Positions 52,198 to 64,000 of a stretch of DNA of 64,000 bases are shown here, one piece after another. Both the position numbers and the translations under genes were made by a program. How positions within the stretch are numbered: the first letter of the stretch is position 1; each line of letters begins with the position of its first letter. The notes beneath the pieces are model-generated. The model ran no database searches and was not told the DNA's origin. It saw only the letters and a list, made by a program, of their open reading frames with translations. This stretch comes from Daphnia carinata (taxonomy: Eukaryota > Arthropoda > Branchiopoda > Diplostraca > Daphniidae): positions 3,409,679 to 3,473,678 of the forward strand of contig NC_081338.1 in assembly GCF_022539665.2 (NCBI RefSeq), written 5' to 3'.

Positions 52198-55100
52198 TTA
52201 ACCGAATGCGGCGAACGGATAGGATCCGGGAAACAATCCGCCGGGGAAAGCGGTCGGCTGGATGGGCACGGTACTGGAGACATAAGTGGTGACCATCGTC
52301 GGGAAAACGGTGGTGGACGTGACGGTGGTGTAGGTCGTCTGCGCTCGGAAGATGATGCGGTAGATGCGCAATTCCGTGCTGGTCGTCGTCACTTCCGTCA
52401 CGACGGGACTGCTCACCACTGTGAACTGCTGCCCGGGGAAAAGTGGATTGACGGGCGCAGCGATGGTCGCCGTCCCGTATTCCGTTTCCGTCACGACCGT
52501 CGTGCCTTTGGTTCTCGTGATGGTGCTGTAGATCGTCTTGACGCCGTCCCAGATGGGCACCGTCTCCGTCCGGATGACGTCCAACGTTTTGACCACTGGC
52601 TTACTTGTGGTTATCACTTGAGTTCCTGCGCCAACGTTGCCCGCCCCGTAACCCGGTAGTCCTGGATAGCCGAACGGCAGACCAGCAGCTGCGTACGGAT
52701 TCATGTAGCGGAACAAAGCTAATTGTTGCAATTGCTCGGGAGATAGTACGGGCGTCTCTTGTCCGGACGGCAATTGCTGCGGCACGTTGCCATTGATGGA
52801 AGGCTCCAGCTGCTGGAAGCTATTCGGCAGAGGTGGAGTGCTAAGTCTAGTGGTGAATTCAGCCGCCGTATCGACCAAACTTGGTTCCAAATCGACTTGA
52901 GGTGAAGGCCTGTCTACGGAAGACAGATCAAATTCCTGTCCAATGCTGGATAGATCCGTATCGGATGAATAGCCTTGCGGTGGCGGTACGCGCTTCTCGT
53001 TCCTAGGGCCGTCGTCATCCTGGTCGGAATACTCGTCGTTTTCGCTGAATTCAAGTTCGCCCGGCAGGAGTCGGACGTTGTGCTCGGAGCCGGCCTCTTG
53101 CAAGTTGGTGCTGATGTCCGTCAGCGTCTTGCTGGGAATGAATTGGTACAAATCTTCGGGCGGGACCGTCTTGACGGCCACCACAACTCTCGTGATGTAA
53201 TAGGATTGAGTCAACGTCATGTGCGACGTCGTTCCGGCTCTCAAGTAAGGCAAAATGGAGGTTTTCATCGTCAGTTCCGTCGTGCTGAAAGTTTCCGTCA
53301 CGGTGCGCAACGTGTACTCGTCGGCGACTTCGGTGGCGGCGACGATAATGGCCGGCAAAGTGGCCGTGTCGCTCGACTCTTTCAAGATTTGTTCGTACGG
53401 AGTGGTCGTACCTAAAATATTTTCAGGGTCCGGCAAGGGTTGGCTCGGTTCCAGCAACGCCTCCGGCTCGTAATCAGGCAAACTGTAATCGGAATCATCG
53501 ACTGTAGCAAGGACGGCTGGAGGTGGTGTCGGTGTAATGAGTCGAGTGTAGCTGCGAGTCAGCGTCACGTAGCGTGTATTGCGGACGGCCCCGAGTCGCA
53601 TGATGTAAGGCGATTTAACAGTGGCAATCTCGTAATAGATATTGCTGTAGCCTTCCGGGGTCACGCTCTGAACGCGCAGGGTGATCACTTCCGTCGGATC
53701 GGGTGATTCCGGCTCTTGGTAATTATTGTTCGAACCGGAATGATCTTCAAATTCGCTATCTCGTGACGGCTGATTGTTCTGATTGGTCACGCGTTCTCGG
53801 AAGCGAGATCCGGATGCATTCGACGTCCTCTGGATGCTCACTTTAGGTTTAGGTGTGGGACTGTAGCGCCAGCGCTGCTCATCCGGACGTTGCGGACGTG
53901 GGGTAGTGTCGCGAACCCTCGAAGAAGACGCCAATCCCGCCCGTCTTTCTAAATTCCCGCTCGGCGACGTGGATGGTTTGGGCACCGATGGTGGGGACGA
54001 TTTATGGATAACAACCGATGCTGAATCTTCTTGAACAATTACCTCCGGGGTCTTCTTTTTGGCTTCCTCTGCTTCCTCCTCTTTGGAGAGCTCTTCCTCC
54101 ACCTTTGTCGGGGCAGGAGTGCTGACAGATTTAAAGAGCGATTCGAGCGATGGAAGCGATGCGAAATGGGCCAAATCGTCGGCATCTGTCGAAGGCTTAG
54201 ATTGGCTGTTCCCACTGCTGGCGTGTTTGTTGTTCTTCGGTTTAGCAACAGATACTGTCACCACGTTATCGGTGACAACTTCCACGCTACCCGAGCGGCC
54301 GGGAGCGAAGGCGCTAGCGGTGGCCGCCGTTTCTTGGAACACGGTCGATGTGCTCTGAACGAAATGCGCGTACTGGCCGTCAATAGTCGTCCCGATGACG
54401 GACGTTTCGTGAATGGTGGTAAGGCCGTTCTGGATGCGCGTGCCGACCGTTTTCGAAACCAAACTCTGGCCGGGTGGCAATACGCTAGCTACTGAAGAAG
54501 ATCGCTTAGCCGGCGGCGACATGTTCATCTCCATCCTGACTTCTACCTGTTTGGGTAAGAATCTGCTCCCGACCGAAGATCCACTCACCTGTTGGGCCGA
54601 CAAAAACAAAAATTGAGACGTGAGAAAAGAAAAGAAGTCTGTCTGTCAGTCTATCTCTCTTTCATGAAAAACGAGTGTGTGATTACGTCGTCAAGAGAGA
54701 AGCTCACGACTTGATGACATCCGCATGAAAGCCAGAAAGAAAGAGGCATAAGGTAAACAAAAAAAAAATATGAAAGTCACGCTCTAATTCGTTTATATTT
54801 TAGGTTTCTAAAGATTTTGGAGATCGAGTAAACTCCCTTACTCATCAAGCCGGATGACTCTAGCGAACCAGTCTGCCCGAACAATTCTTCTGCAAGAAAG
54901 ACCAGGGAAGGTCAAAGTATTCCGGTAGAAAGTCATACTCGGATTGCTCACGCAACGTCAAAAACCGACCCCAGGAACAATCAAAAGGGCCAAGGTTTTT
55001 TTTCTTTTTTAATTTTTTTTTGGCTAGAGGAATCGGAAAGGGAAAGGAAAATTCCTATTGTACTATCCGTATGGAAATGACGAGACATCCGCAAACGCCT

Positions 55101-58100
55101 CTACTGCGGTTTCCCTACCGTAAAAATGGGGAAAATAAAAAAACAGCCGTAGAGGATGAAAAGAGAAACAGAATAATTGTAAATCATGTCCGCCTTTCTT
55201 TTCCCTTTTTCCCTTTTATTTCTATTTTTATTTCATGCAGCAAGTTATCAACGACTTGCTATGGGCCTATCATCCGATGCTACGCGCGATTAAAGCTCTA
55301 CCGGCCTCTGTCATTCAATAAAAAGACGACATAATTACATGGAATTCCTCATAAAACTCAACGAGGCAACCGGTCAGGTAAGAAAAAAAAAAAAAAACAA
55401 TTGATAATTTCGTTCCAGTTTCCATGGAATAATTATTTTTAAACTGGATCGCCTCTCGTGTACTTGTTTTTTGGGGGGCCCCATTTGTCTAACGTGAACT
55501 GAAATGGTGTCACCTAACTTTGGGGAATTTCCAAACAAACGTGCTATATGACCAGTTCTTAATTAAATCGAGGTTATGCGTTCAAACTAACACGCTTTCG
55601 CAGAGTCCTAGAAACGGAAATAGAAGCCAAACGGCTTCAGGGTGTGCGTGTGCTTCAATTATTACAGGCCAATCAAATGCAGTACGTGTACTTTAAATTT
55701 CCAACAACTTTCCCTATCTAATCGGATTGGCGAAATGAATTTTACCTTGGGCAATCCGCCGATGTGGATGTCGACTCTGGAACTGACATCGACGTGGCTT
55801 TTGATAACGGAATACAATGGCACAACGGAGTCGGGTGCTTTGGCTTCCACAGTCGTCTGCCGACGCGGAATTTTCAAACGTTCCGTCAACGACGTCTTGC
55901 TGCGAGGCGTCGCTTGGGTGCTGGCTTCTTCGAAGTTGATCAGACTGCCTTCGATGTGCACTTCCGATGGAGTAGACGTACGTGGTCTGCTCGGCTTAAA
56001 CCGTCCACCACCTTGAACCGATCCGCTCCTGGCGTGCGGTTGATCCGGCCGCGTTTCTTCCGTCAGCTGGACAGTTGCCGACGATTCCAGAACTGGCTGA
56101 CTGGCCTCGAGTTTCGCTCGATTGCCAATGGCAGCTGGTTTGTTCGACTTGTTTAACAGGACGGACGCCGTTCGGTGAGATCCAAAAGCGTTCCTCGCCT
56201 TGTTACCTGTTGACATGTCCGTTCATCATCGAGTTAATATGGCGTGTTGTAAATGAAGAAGACGACGACTTATGTACCTGCAGCTTTACTTGGCTTGAAA
56301 ATCATCATCGTGTCGCTGACGATAGTCGTAAAGTCCAAGAAACCGTAGACTGTTTTGGTGGTGGTGGCCGAGAGCGACGCTTGACGGCCCGGCGTGCCAT
56401 TGTCGTTGACAGCCGCATTGGAAGCGGCCAAGGCGCGTTCTTTACCTGCGTTGAAAATATTTTGATTTCCATTAGATCCTCTCTGTTAAAGCCAAAATAA
56501 TGTACTGGACAAAAGAGCCCTTCTTCTTTGCTGTTTTGCATGACTTGACGATTTGTCGAGTCATGTGTTACATGAATGCATGTATTTTGGTTGCTAACTC
56601 CCCACGCTCGCTATTGTCCCGCTTTTGATGATGATGACGCAACACAACAGGGAAGGAAAACGACACGGGAGACTACCATTGTGCTGCTCCAGGTCACGAA
56701 GTAATAGGTGTGTCGGTTGACCCCCCCTTTCCACAACATCAGGAGAAAGTTATACTACCATTTCCCCCCCCGCGTCCAGCAGCTAAAGCATCCCGTCCAT
56801 TCGAAATTGCTGGAACAGAAGAGAAAACGCTACTACACACATACACGAATAATTTTCTCGCAGGGGCCCCCTTCAAGATTCGATGGAAAACTGTTATTAT
56901 CTTTCATGGACTTTCGGATGGATATTTTTTTTTTTTTTTTTGAAAAGACAAAAGCAAAGGATTTAAACCGTAATTTCTACATGGAAGAGTCTCTATAGTA
57001 GGGTATATGTGTGTCGTAAATAATACGAGAAGACACGACATTGTGCGTTTTTATGTGCGGCTTTTGGAATACGGCATACGGGCAGACTTCTGCCGTACGT
57101 TTAGAGAAAACGGAGAAAGTGAATACGTGAAAAGAAAAGTCGTATCTCTATGGAAAATCAGTCGGCAAACATGTCTCGTCCGTAAAAGGAATTGACATTA
57201 TTGGAATTCTGTCTCGTGTGTGGGCCATTCGGATGTTCATGTCTCTCGCCGATGAAACTCACCGCGGATGGGGGTCGATGTCATTGCAACCGCTAGATGT
57301 CATAGAAACTACTCGCAAATCATTTGACCCTTTTTACCTGTGCTTGACAGTTGCTAAATTGGTTTGTTGTTGACTTTCTCGTGTGCGATTTCTAATCGAA
57401 TTGTTAACTTTGGAATCAGCCATTTCGTTCACTTCACTTTCGTGCCTGGCACAAGAAAGCGGAAACTCTCGTGATTCGGTGCCAACTGATTGCAGCCTCA
57501 CAGTTCTTCTGCGTGGCCAAACAACGAAGAGAATCTCAGCGAAAGTCTGGCTTGGAAACCGTTTAACATGTACGTATAGTTCAAGACGCATACAAGTCAT
57601 AAGGTCGTGTCACGAACTCTAAAACAGTCGCGGTCGATAATGCGGGAAAGCCCACATTACGACAACAGCCTTTCTTTCCCTTTTTTTTTTTTATTCCTGC
57701 TTCTTTTAAAAGATATAATAGAAAGAAAAAACATTCCCTTTCTTTTATCTACGAGATTACCATCTCGTCAGGCCGGAAGATGTGTACCTTTTTATGTGTA
57801 CCTATTGTTTGATGAAGAATGGCTGACTCCCTTTTTCTTGATATAGTCTACTACCATCGTCATTTGAATGGCCGAGTCACGATTTGCATCGACGCAGTTG
57901 ACTCCGTGTGTGTACTTTGTAAGTCCCTAAAAGTCGTGATTGTTGTTCTTTGCGGGTACATCGTATAGTGGCAGTAGTACTCGCGTGTTGATTCGCACTT
58001 GCGATCCGGCCCGCAAACAAATTCGAATTGTCAAGTCACTTTCACTTCTCTTTCATTTTCTTTTATTGAACGGAGCAGCTTGTCTAAGGTGTTGTAGCTT

Positions 58101-58636
58101 TACTACTACACATCTACCCACCTCCCATTTTGCAATCATTAGATTTTCTCAATCAGAACGAGGAAACAAAACGCACGTCGTGCACGGCCGACGCGAAAGT
58201 GATGAGAACCCTTTGTAGAGGCCCATTTTTTAACGACTACGTGTATAACCGTCTTATGAAAAATAGGAGAAAGTTTTGAACGGCAAACGCAAGACACACC
58301 CATGTAGGAGGATTGGTAGACCGTGTTGATTTTTCACTCACTTTTTTTTTTTCTTTTCTAAATAATTCTCAGAAAATCGAGCGGCGTCATCCCATTCATA
58401 GCAAGTCAAACGTTATTTTTTTTTTTTAAAAGGAAAATTTTTCCACTTGGTCACGACGTGAAACCGAACCGACTACCTCCCCCCCACTCGTTCATTTAGA
58501 AATCGTCCGGGAAAACGTTGAATAATGAATCGCAATAATGCACGTGTTTAGCAATATACAAAGAAGATGTCGATATCAACTTACCGGCCTCGAGAAGAAC
58601 AGCTGACAGGACGATGATCTGCCAAAAGAGCCTCAT
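52198..58636 (-). CDS. Large secreted Ser/Thr/Val-rich protein, DUF4758-like
   Basis: Four coding exons on the minus strand: 58636-58585, 56445-56278, 56206-55746, 54588-52198. They encode 1023 residues. Exon 1 is mostly a signal peptide (MRLFWQIIVLSAVLLEAG). Exon 2 carries KTVYGFLDFTTIVSDTMM, exon 3 VPLYSVIKSHVDV. The large last exon has repeated beta-prone TxTVT/TTxV blocks (TTIHETSVIGTTIDGQYAHF, YSTITRTKGTTVVTETEYG, TTYTTVTSTTVFP), acidic and Pro-rich spacers, and a Gly/Pro/Phe-rich end. This matches my recollection of arthropod DUF4758-type cuticle or epithelial proteins; biochemical function is not known. No transmembrane segment follows the signal. Intron 1 is about 2.1 kb, far longer than elsewhere in the window. 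Confidence 0.8.
56446..58584. other. Long first intron of the DUF4758-like gene
   Basis: A 2.1-kb intron in a region where nearly all others are under 120 nt. It contains a run of 17 T at 56925-56941. Open frames inside show no family features. It may hold regulatory elements or an alternative first exon. Confidence 0.55.
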
Positions 58637-61600
58637 TGCGCGCTCTCTTTCTCTCGCTTCTCTGCGCTTTTTTTCGTACTACGCGACGTCCGGAATTTCA
58701 AATGGGTGTTCGCTGCTGTCTCTTGTTTCTAGAGAAGTAACAATTTCAAAAATTTTCAAGACAAAAATTTTTGTGAGAGTTCAAGAAATATTTGCGACGT
58801 TCGGGCGTCCCCTTTTACAGGTTCCGCACGCGGAATAACTGTTTTCTACCCGCTGTTTATAAGTGAGAGTAGCGTTATATAGCGTTTTGCACATTTTTAT
58901 TCTTACCTGATTGCGATTGTGAGAACTGTTCGACTACACCGAGGAATGGCCGCCGTCGGTCCGCCCAATTATTTGCAACTGCGGGAACGGAATTTTAAAA
59001 AATCAAGAAAAGGATTTTAAACGTTTTCCACATTATAAAAGAAAACAGTTTGTGGTGATGGCACACTGTTACTTCGATTATAACCCTGACACTTTCACCA
59101 ACATTAAAGAGTGAAGTGAGTGTTGAGAGTTCACTGTTTCTAACGGACAGCGCAAGAAAAGGACTGTAGATTTCCGGCTCGTTACATTCAACCACGGCCT
59201 GAAATAATTCGCATGTATCATGTACGAGCACTGCAGTCAGTTTGAGGCGCAGGGAAGACGATTCTTTCCCATTAAAACCGCAACTGTCGTCGTATAAGAT
59301 ACGATCCATCACGGGGTTCCTTTTGGGTGCGCGTACTTTGAACGGCTATTAACAGCACGGCGGCTGTTGTTTATTTATTTTACAGAGGGGAAAGCGAGCC
59401 GCTTGAAAAGTCAATTGACCGTGTCAGACAATAGCGGAAGCTTTGAGAAAAAAAAAGGGGACGTGTTACAGAAAAATGGCGAAAGTTCTTCACACCGCTG
59501 TGCATGATCGATTCCTTTATGTTTCATACTTCCCAATTGTAATTCTTTTTTTTTTTGTTGTAAATATTCTATTGTTTGTGCTGTAGAGCTTGGGCCGCTG
59601 TTAATGAATGGCTAAAATCGTCTATAGTTAGTGGGAGGAGATTGGTTGCAGGAACTCGATAAAACTCGATCCAAAGAATTCTACTAAAATCAAAGTGCTA
59701 TACGAAGTTTAATTGCTAAAGTTGTCGTTAAAAAAAAAATGCCGTTATCTCCCAACAGCAGAGTGAGAATTATTTTACAGTTGCCATTGCCATGATTCAT
59801 TTGCTGCCAGCGCTCTGAGAGAACTGGTCATTTCCCTTTCGGTCGGGACCAGAGAGTGTGGTCAGTGCCCTCACAGAAGTATCCTCATCGTACAATATCA
59901 GCTGTTATACACGATCACGCACGTTAAAGAAAATACCAAAAATAGAGAGGGGGGGGGGGGACTGAGAAAAAAAAAAGAGCGAGAGTGGACATTCTTTTTG
60001 TTTTCGTACAACGTCCAGCAACAGCCGGAACTGTGCTGCAGTGGTCATTCAATTCCATAGCAGGCGTTTGACAAAGTGATAACGAACTTGACCGCAATAT
60101 ACGACGAGGATAAAAAAATAAAAGGCAACAAAGACACGCGGATGGCGCATATGTTGTCCCGTTCAGTCCAATGATACCAGTGTGTGTAATCTATACACGG
60201 CCGCAGTGGTAATTATTATTAATGATCGCCGGATATCATTAATTCGAAAGAAGAAATTGCCTTCCACCTTATTTGTAACATCCCATGTTTAGTTGTACTC
60301 AGAATTTGGTTCGCTCGGTGACGACGAACTCGTTTCAGGTACTTTAAGCAAATGGACAACGCTTTGCCGTAGTTGGTTCATCAATTTTTCTGCCGCTGTT
60401 TTCGATTAGAGAGAGAATGAAAACGAGTCTCTTACAATCATCAGTTATCCCTTTTTACTGCCATTAAAGGATGCCAAAGATTCCTTAAGCGTATAACAAA
60501 TGATTGCGATGGTCAACATCAACGAATGGCCGCAGGACTTCTCGCTTTGCATGTAGACATTCAATATCTTGTTATTTTTATCGACGAATAAGTGGCAGGA
60601 GAAAATGCTTACATTCTTCAGAGAAAAAAAAAACAAAAGGTTTGGACCTTTCATTGGAATCCACTTTCTCCATTCTCCCTTTCTACATTTCTTAAATATC
60701 CTTTGGCTGTGAAATTATCTGGTGTAAGCTAACACCAGGTAGAGCTCACCCTTCAAAAACCATCGCAATACCGTATATAGCCTTCAGGTAAAAGGAGGTG
60801 GATGAAGATGTTTGGCTTACGAGTCCAACCGGAATAGCTACGTGAGCTTTCGATTGTTGTGCAGTATTTTATTTATTTTTTTCTTTTACCACCTGAACTA
60901 TTTTCTCTTTCTTCTTTTTTTTTTTCTACACTCAGTTATTCATCGGTCACGGAAAAGCCAATGGCAGACAAGCGCTTTAAATCAATCCGTCTTGAACTTT
61001 TCTCTTTCTAGTTTTTGTGCTTTTTTCTTTTGTCGCTGTCAGTGTGGAGCAGTAACATTTTGAGAGCCGGTTGAAAGCTGCCCGATTTGAAGCTGTGGTA
61101 CATGTGTGGCAAAAGTAGTTTGCTTTCCGGCGCTATTGGAGAAAGAAAGGCAAAGAAAACATAAGAAGAAACTAAAGGGGTGAAAGGTATTTCATCCCAT
61201 AAATATTCATCAGTGCATCCTGTCTGTGCTGGAATATCCAGCATAAGACATTCGACCTAGAAAGTTAGCGTAAAAAAAAAGCCAAGTGTAATGAGATCTT
61301 AGCTAGTATCGGTGGCTCGCAGCGCTGGGCATTTGTTTGGAAAAAAGTTAACCCTTCGGCAAAACTGATATTCAAATTCTTAACCACCAAAAATGTGTTA
61401 ATTTAAGGGGTGTTGGTGTTATCGAAAGAAAAGAAAGAAGCGAGGGTCAAGGCGAAAAAGTAGACCTCTTCGTCTCTCTGCGTTGAAAGAGGACTGGCAT
61501 TGTACCGGCAGTTTGCTCACGGGCCCACCGGCTGAATGTGGCACGGGCCATCGTGTTGAATGACCTACATACCCGGTTTCCTCAAACCAAAGGGAGGAAA

Positions 61601-64000
61601 AAAAAAAGACATGGTGGGGAGAAGCAGTAGCCAACACAAAAGCGTTCGGGTATAAGAAAAACATGGTCCATCTAGGTCCTTTCCCTCTTCTCCTTTTTGT
61701 CCGATATCATCATAAAAACCGTGGAAGAATGAAGGAAAAGCAGGCAGAGAAATGATGGACGTCCATTGGTGATACCACCGGTTCTCGTTTTTCCCGTTCT
61801 CTTCCTTTTTGTCGCAGAACCTTTCTTCTTGTCAATACATCGGTCATCAGGTGAATTGTCACCTCAAGTTTTTCGTCAGGTTTTTCTTTATTTTTGTGTT
61901 TTCTTTATTACGTTTCAAGATCCATCACAATCTGAACGCTGATTGCGATAAGGTTCTATCCCAGTTCTTTTTTTTTTTTTTCTCACATATGTTTTCCGGG
62001 TTTGTTTTTAAATTACAATCTTTAACAATAGCAACGGCAAGATCTCGGTGTTTTAGCATTTAATGGCTTCCTGAAAAAAATTTTTTTTCACCAAACGCAA
62101 TTCAGCAGATTAGCTACTTTCTTTATGATTCCCATCTGAAGGGAAATAAATGTTAGGAAATTGAATAGAAAAAAAAATTATTTAATTTTGAAATAACGCG
62201 ATTTTGTCTCACGAGAATCAAAACAGAACGACAATGCTGTCTGGCCAAAAAAAAAACAAACAAACAACACTTTGTCTGCTATTACGTAATAAAAATAAAA
62301 GTGACAGTACAGTACGAACAGACGGTGGGAGATGTAGCAAACCACCAGACCGGTTGATTTTCGTGATTTTTTTCAGCTATAAGAAGCCGATTCCCGCACG
62401 CCTCCCATCCGGCGAAGTTTTTTTTACCTCCCGCATGTAAGTCTTTTTTTCTTTTTGTTTATCTGTGATGGGAACATTCAGATCGCACTGTTACTTTTTT
62501 CCCTCTCGATTTTTATTTGAATTCCACGAATTAAGAAAATGAAAAGCCCGTAACGGCCTTTTTTTCGAAACAAACAAGGACGGTGAACTCTCTAAACACT
62601 TTGGGCTCACAGAAAGAGAATTACGTGCATGTATTTAGAGAGAGTGCTGGCATGCCGATCGGAACGTAGCGAGACATTATGATATGACTTGAGGGCAGAA
62701 AGAGAAAGAAAGCTTATTTAGAATTCAACGACGAAAGAATCGAACGCAAATCGGACAGTGCGAACGATATAAGGGGACTAGTGACATCCCTTAACAAGAA
62801 CTCGTTTCTCACGAAAAAGGGAAAACAAATGAATCAAACGACGATGATTTTTCATCAAATAGGTTGCCTACTTAAGCTGAGGGCACATAGTCTTTCTCCG
62901 TCTCTATTTGCTTTTGTTTTGCTATAATCTATCCCAAGAAAAATTTCACTTTTGGTTTTCAACTCGATGATTTTTTTTTTGCTCGTAACTGTAGAATAGC
63001 GTGACACGCTGCGAGTCATTTATTCTCGTCAATCCTGATTGACGATCTGAAAATTTGTCTTTAAACGGAGACCCAACATTCCTGCGATTTTCCGCTAGTC
63101 TTTTCGGATTAACGAACATTGGAATCGTGACACTTGACCAGTAAAGCGATACATTGCTGGCCTGTCAGCAGGTGACGCGTGAGAGAGTGGAGAGAGTTAG
63201 TCGATATTCGGGGAGGTATCGGCCCTTTTTATCCCGCGACAGCTCGAAAAAAAAAATAAGCAGAAGGAAAAGGGGGGGGGGGGAATTGAGAAAAGAGGCA
63301 ACGACCGACTTTATACGAATGTCCCGCTGCCCAGAAGCAAACGTCGCGTGCTGGACTAACGTCTGGCCGGCCAACCCGAACCTTTAGCGGCTATCATTGG
63401 CGCATCTAATCACTTCTTTTTTATTTTGTCTTCCTGTTTTTCTTTTGTTTTTGATCTTAAATTGGGCCCATTACGCAACTGTTGACTGAGGAAATTAGCG
63501 ACGTGTCTCTATTACAATAGGTTCATACGGAGAGGTTAGTTTCTGTTGTTTTCGAACATTACGGGAAGAATTAGAAATAAAAAAAAAAAATCCGATGGAA
63601 AGCCACAGTAACAGCAATCAACGTAACTATGTCTTTTGCCAGTCTCCGTCCGGCCTCAGCTGGCCCTGTGTGGTGCCGGCTATTTTCTCACGCGGAACCG
63701 TGATGATACGAGCAACTAGTTGGTGAACAAGTTGCTACTTACACACATGCCTTTTTTCCGGCACCACGACAAATTCTTTTTTTTTTTGATTGATGGCCTC
63801 AAGAAAATACGCTGGAAATAATGGGCCGGTCACTCACCTCGATTATACTTCACCTTTATGAAGTAGCCTACATCTCTGTATTTTTGGGCGTGATAGAGAG
63901 GGTTTCACAATGTACGAAACATTAACGCAGGGACGTCAATTAAAGAGGAGCCCTTTAACTATGATTGTAACCCGAGTTTCTTTTTCATGGTATCTTATCC
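58637..64000. other. Gene-poor 5' flank with homopolymer runs
   Basis: About 5.4 kb without a supportable gene. Long homopolymers are frequent, including 12 G at 59949-59960 and 12 G at 63272-63283, with many A and T runs. A TATATAAC on the minus strand near 58877-58884 could serve the DUF4758-like gene. A 105-codon minus-strand frame at 59312-58995 has an ATG but no recognised domain. Confidence 0.5.

Noticed and set aside
52198-54616. Several plus-strand open frames opposite the large last exon of the DUF4758-like gene
   Set aside because: They are antisense shadows of a GC-rich coding exon, with no start context or domains of their own.
58995-59312. 105-codon minus-strand frame upstream of the DUF4758-like gene
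   Set aside because: It has an ATG but no domain, signal peptide or conserved neighbours. It may be 5' leader sequence.

Overview
The window looks like arthropod nuclear DNA, most likely a water flea (Daphnia, Crustacea). The pointers are very short introns (mostly 55-100 nt, GT-AG), exon-dense genes, tandem gene families (trehalose-type sugar transporters, papain-family proteases, GPCRs), a clip-domain serine protease homologue and an arthropod-style cuticle/mucin-like protein. No bacterial, organellar or viral genes were seen. Exon chains below were built by hand from splice sites, phase and protein family. Where I give a full chain, every junction keeps frame.

Region 0-12 kb: a complete MMAA-type mitochondrial cobalamin GTPase (-), an intron-containing tRNA-Arg(UCU) (-), a 1133-residue clip-domain serine protease homologue (+) whose catalytic serine is glycine and whose clip domain is split by a huge proline/valine-rich insert, a small divergent homeobox gene (+), and one weak hypothetical ORF (-).

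Region 12-25 kb: two tandem Tret1-like sugar transporter genes (+) with the same exon plan and protein length, then two tandem papain-family (C1A) protease genes (+). The second has lost its catalytic-cysteine exon. A third copy of the protease promoter and 5' leader follows, with no gene attached.

Region 25-35 kb: UBE3A ubiquitin ligase (+), a Ly6/uPAR-like GPI protein (-) convergent with it, a third C1A protease (-), and BBS1 (+). BBS1 is divergent from the protease and has RFX X-box-like motifs in its promoter, as expected for a ciliary gene.

Region 35-48 kb: an intergenic stretch with a ~0.3-kb imperfect tandem duplication, two tandem orphan class-A GPCR genes (-), and the kinetochore gene NDC80 (+).

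Region 48-64 kb: a four-transmembrane protein with a very long Ser/Thr-rich, mucin-like first extracellular loop (+), convergent with a ~1020-residue secreted Ser/Thr/Val-rich protein (-) resembling arthropod DUF4758-type cuticle or epithelial proteins. The last 5.4 kb is non-coding upstream DNA rich in homopolymer runs.

The genes do not form one pathway. The MMAA, UBE3A, BBS1 and NDC80 genes are conserved single-copy housekeeping genes. The transporter, protease and GPCR genes are lineage-expanded families. The most unusual items are the split clip domain carried by a symmetric 1080-nt exon, the four-TM mucin-like protein, the homeodomain lacking Asn51, and the protease copy that lost its catalytic exon.
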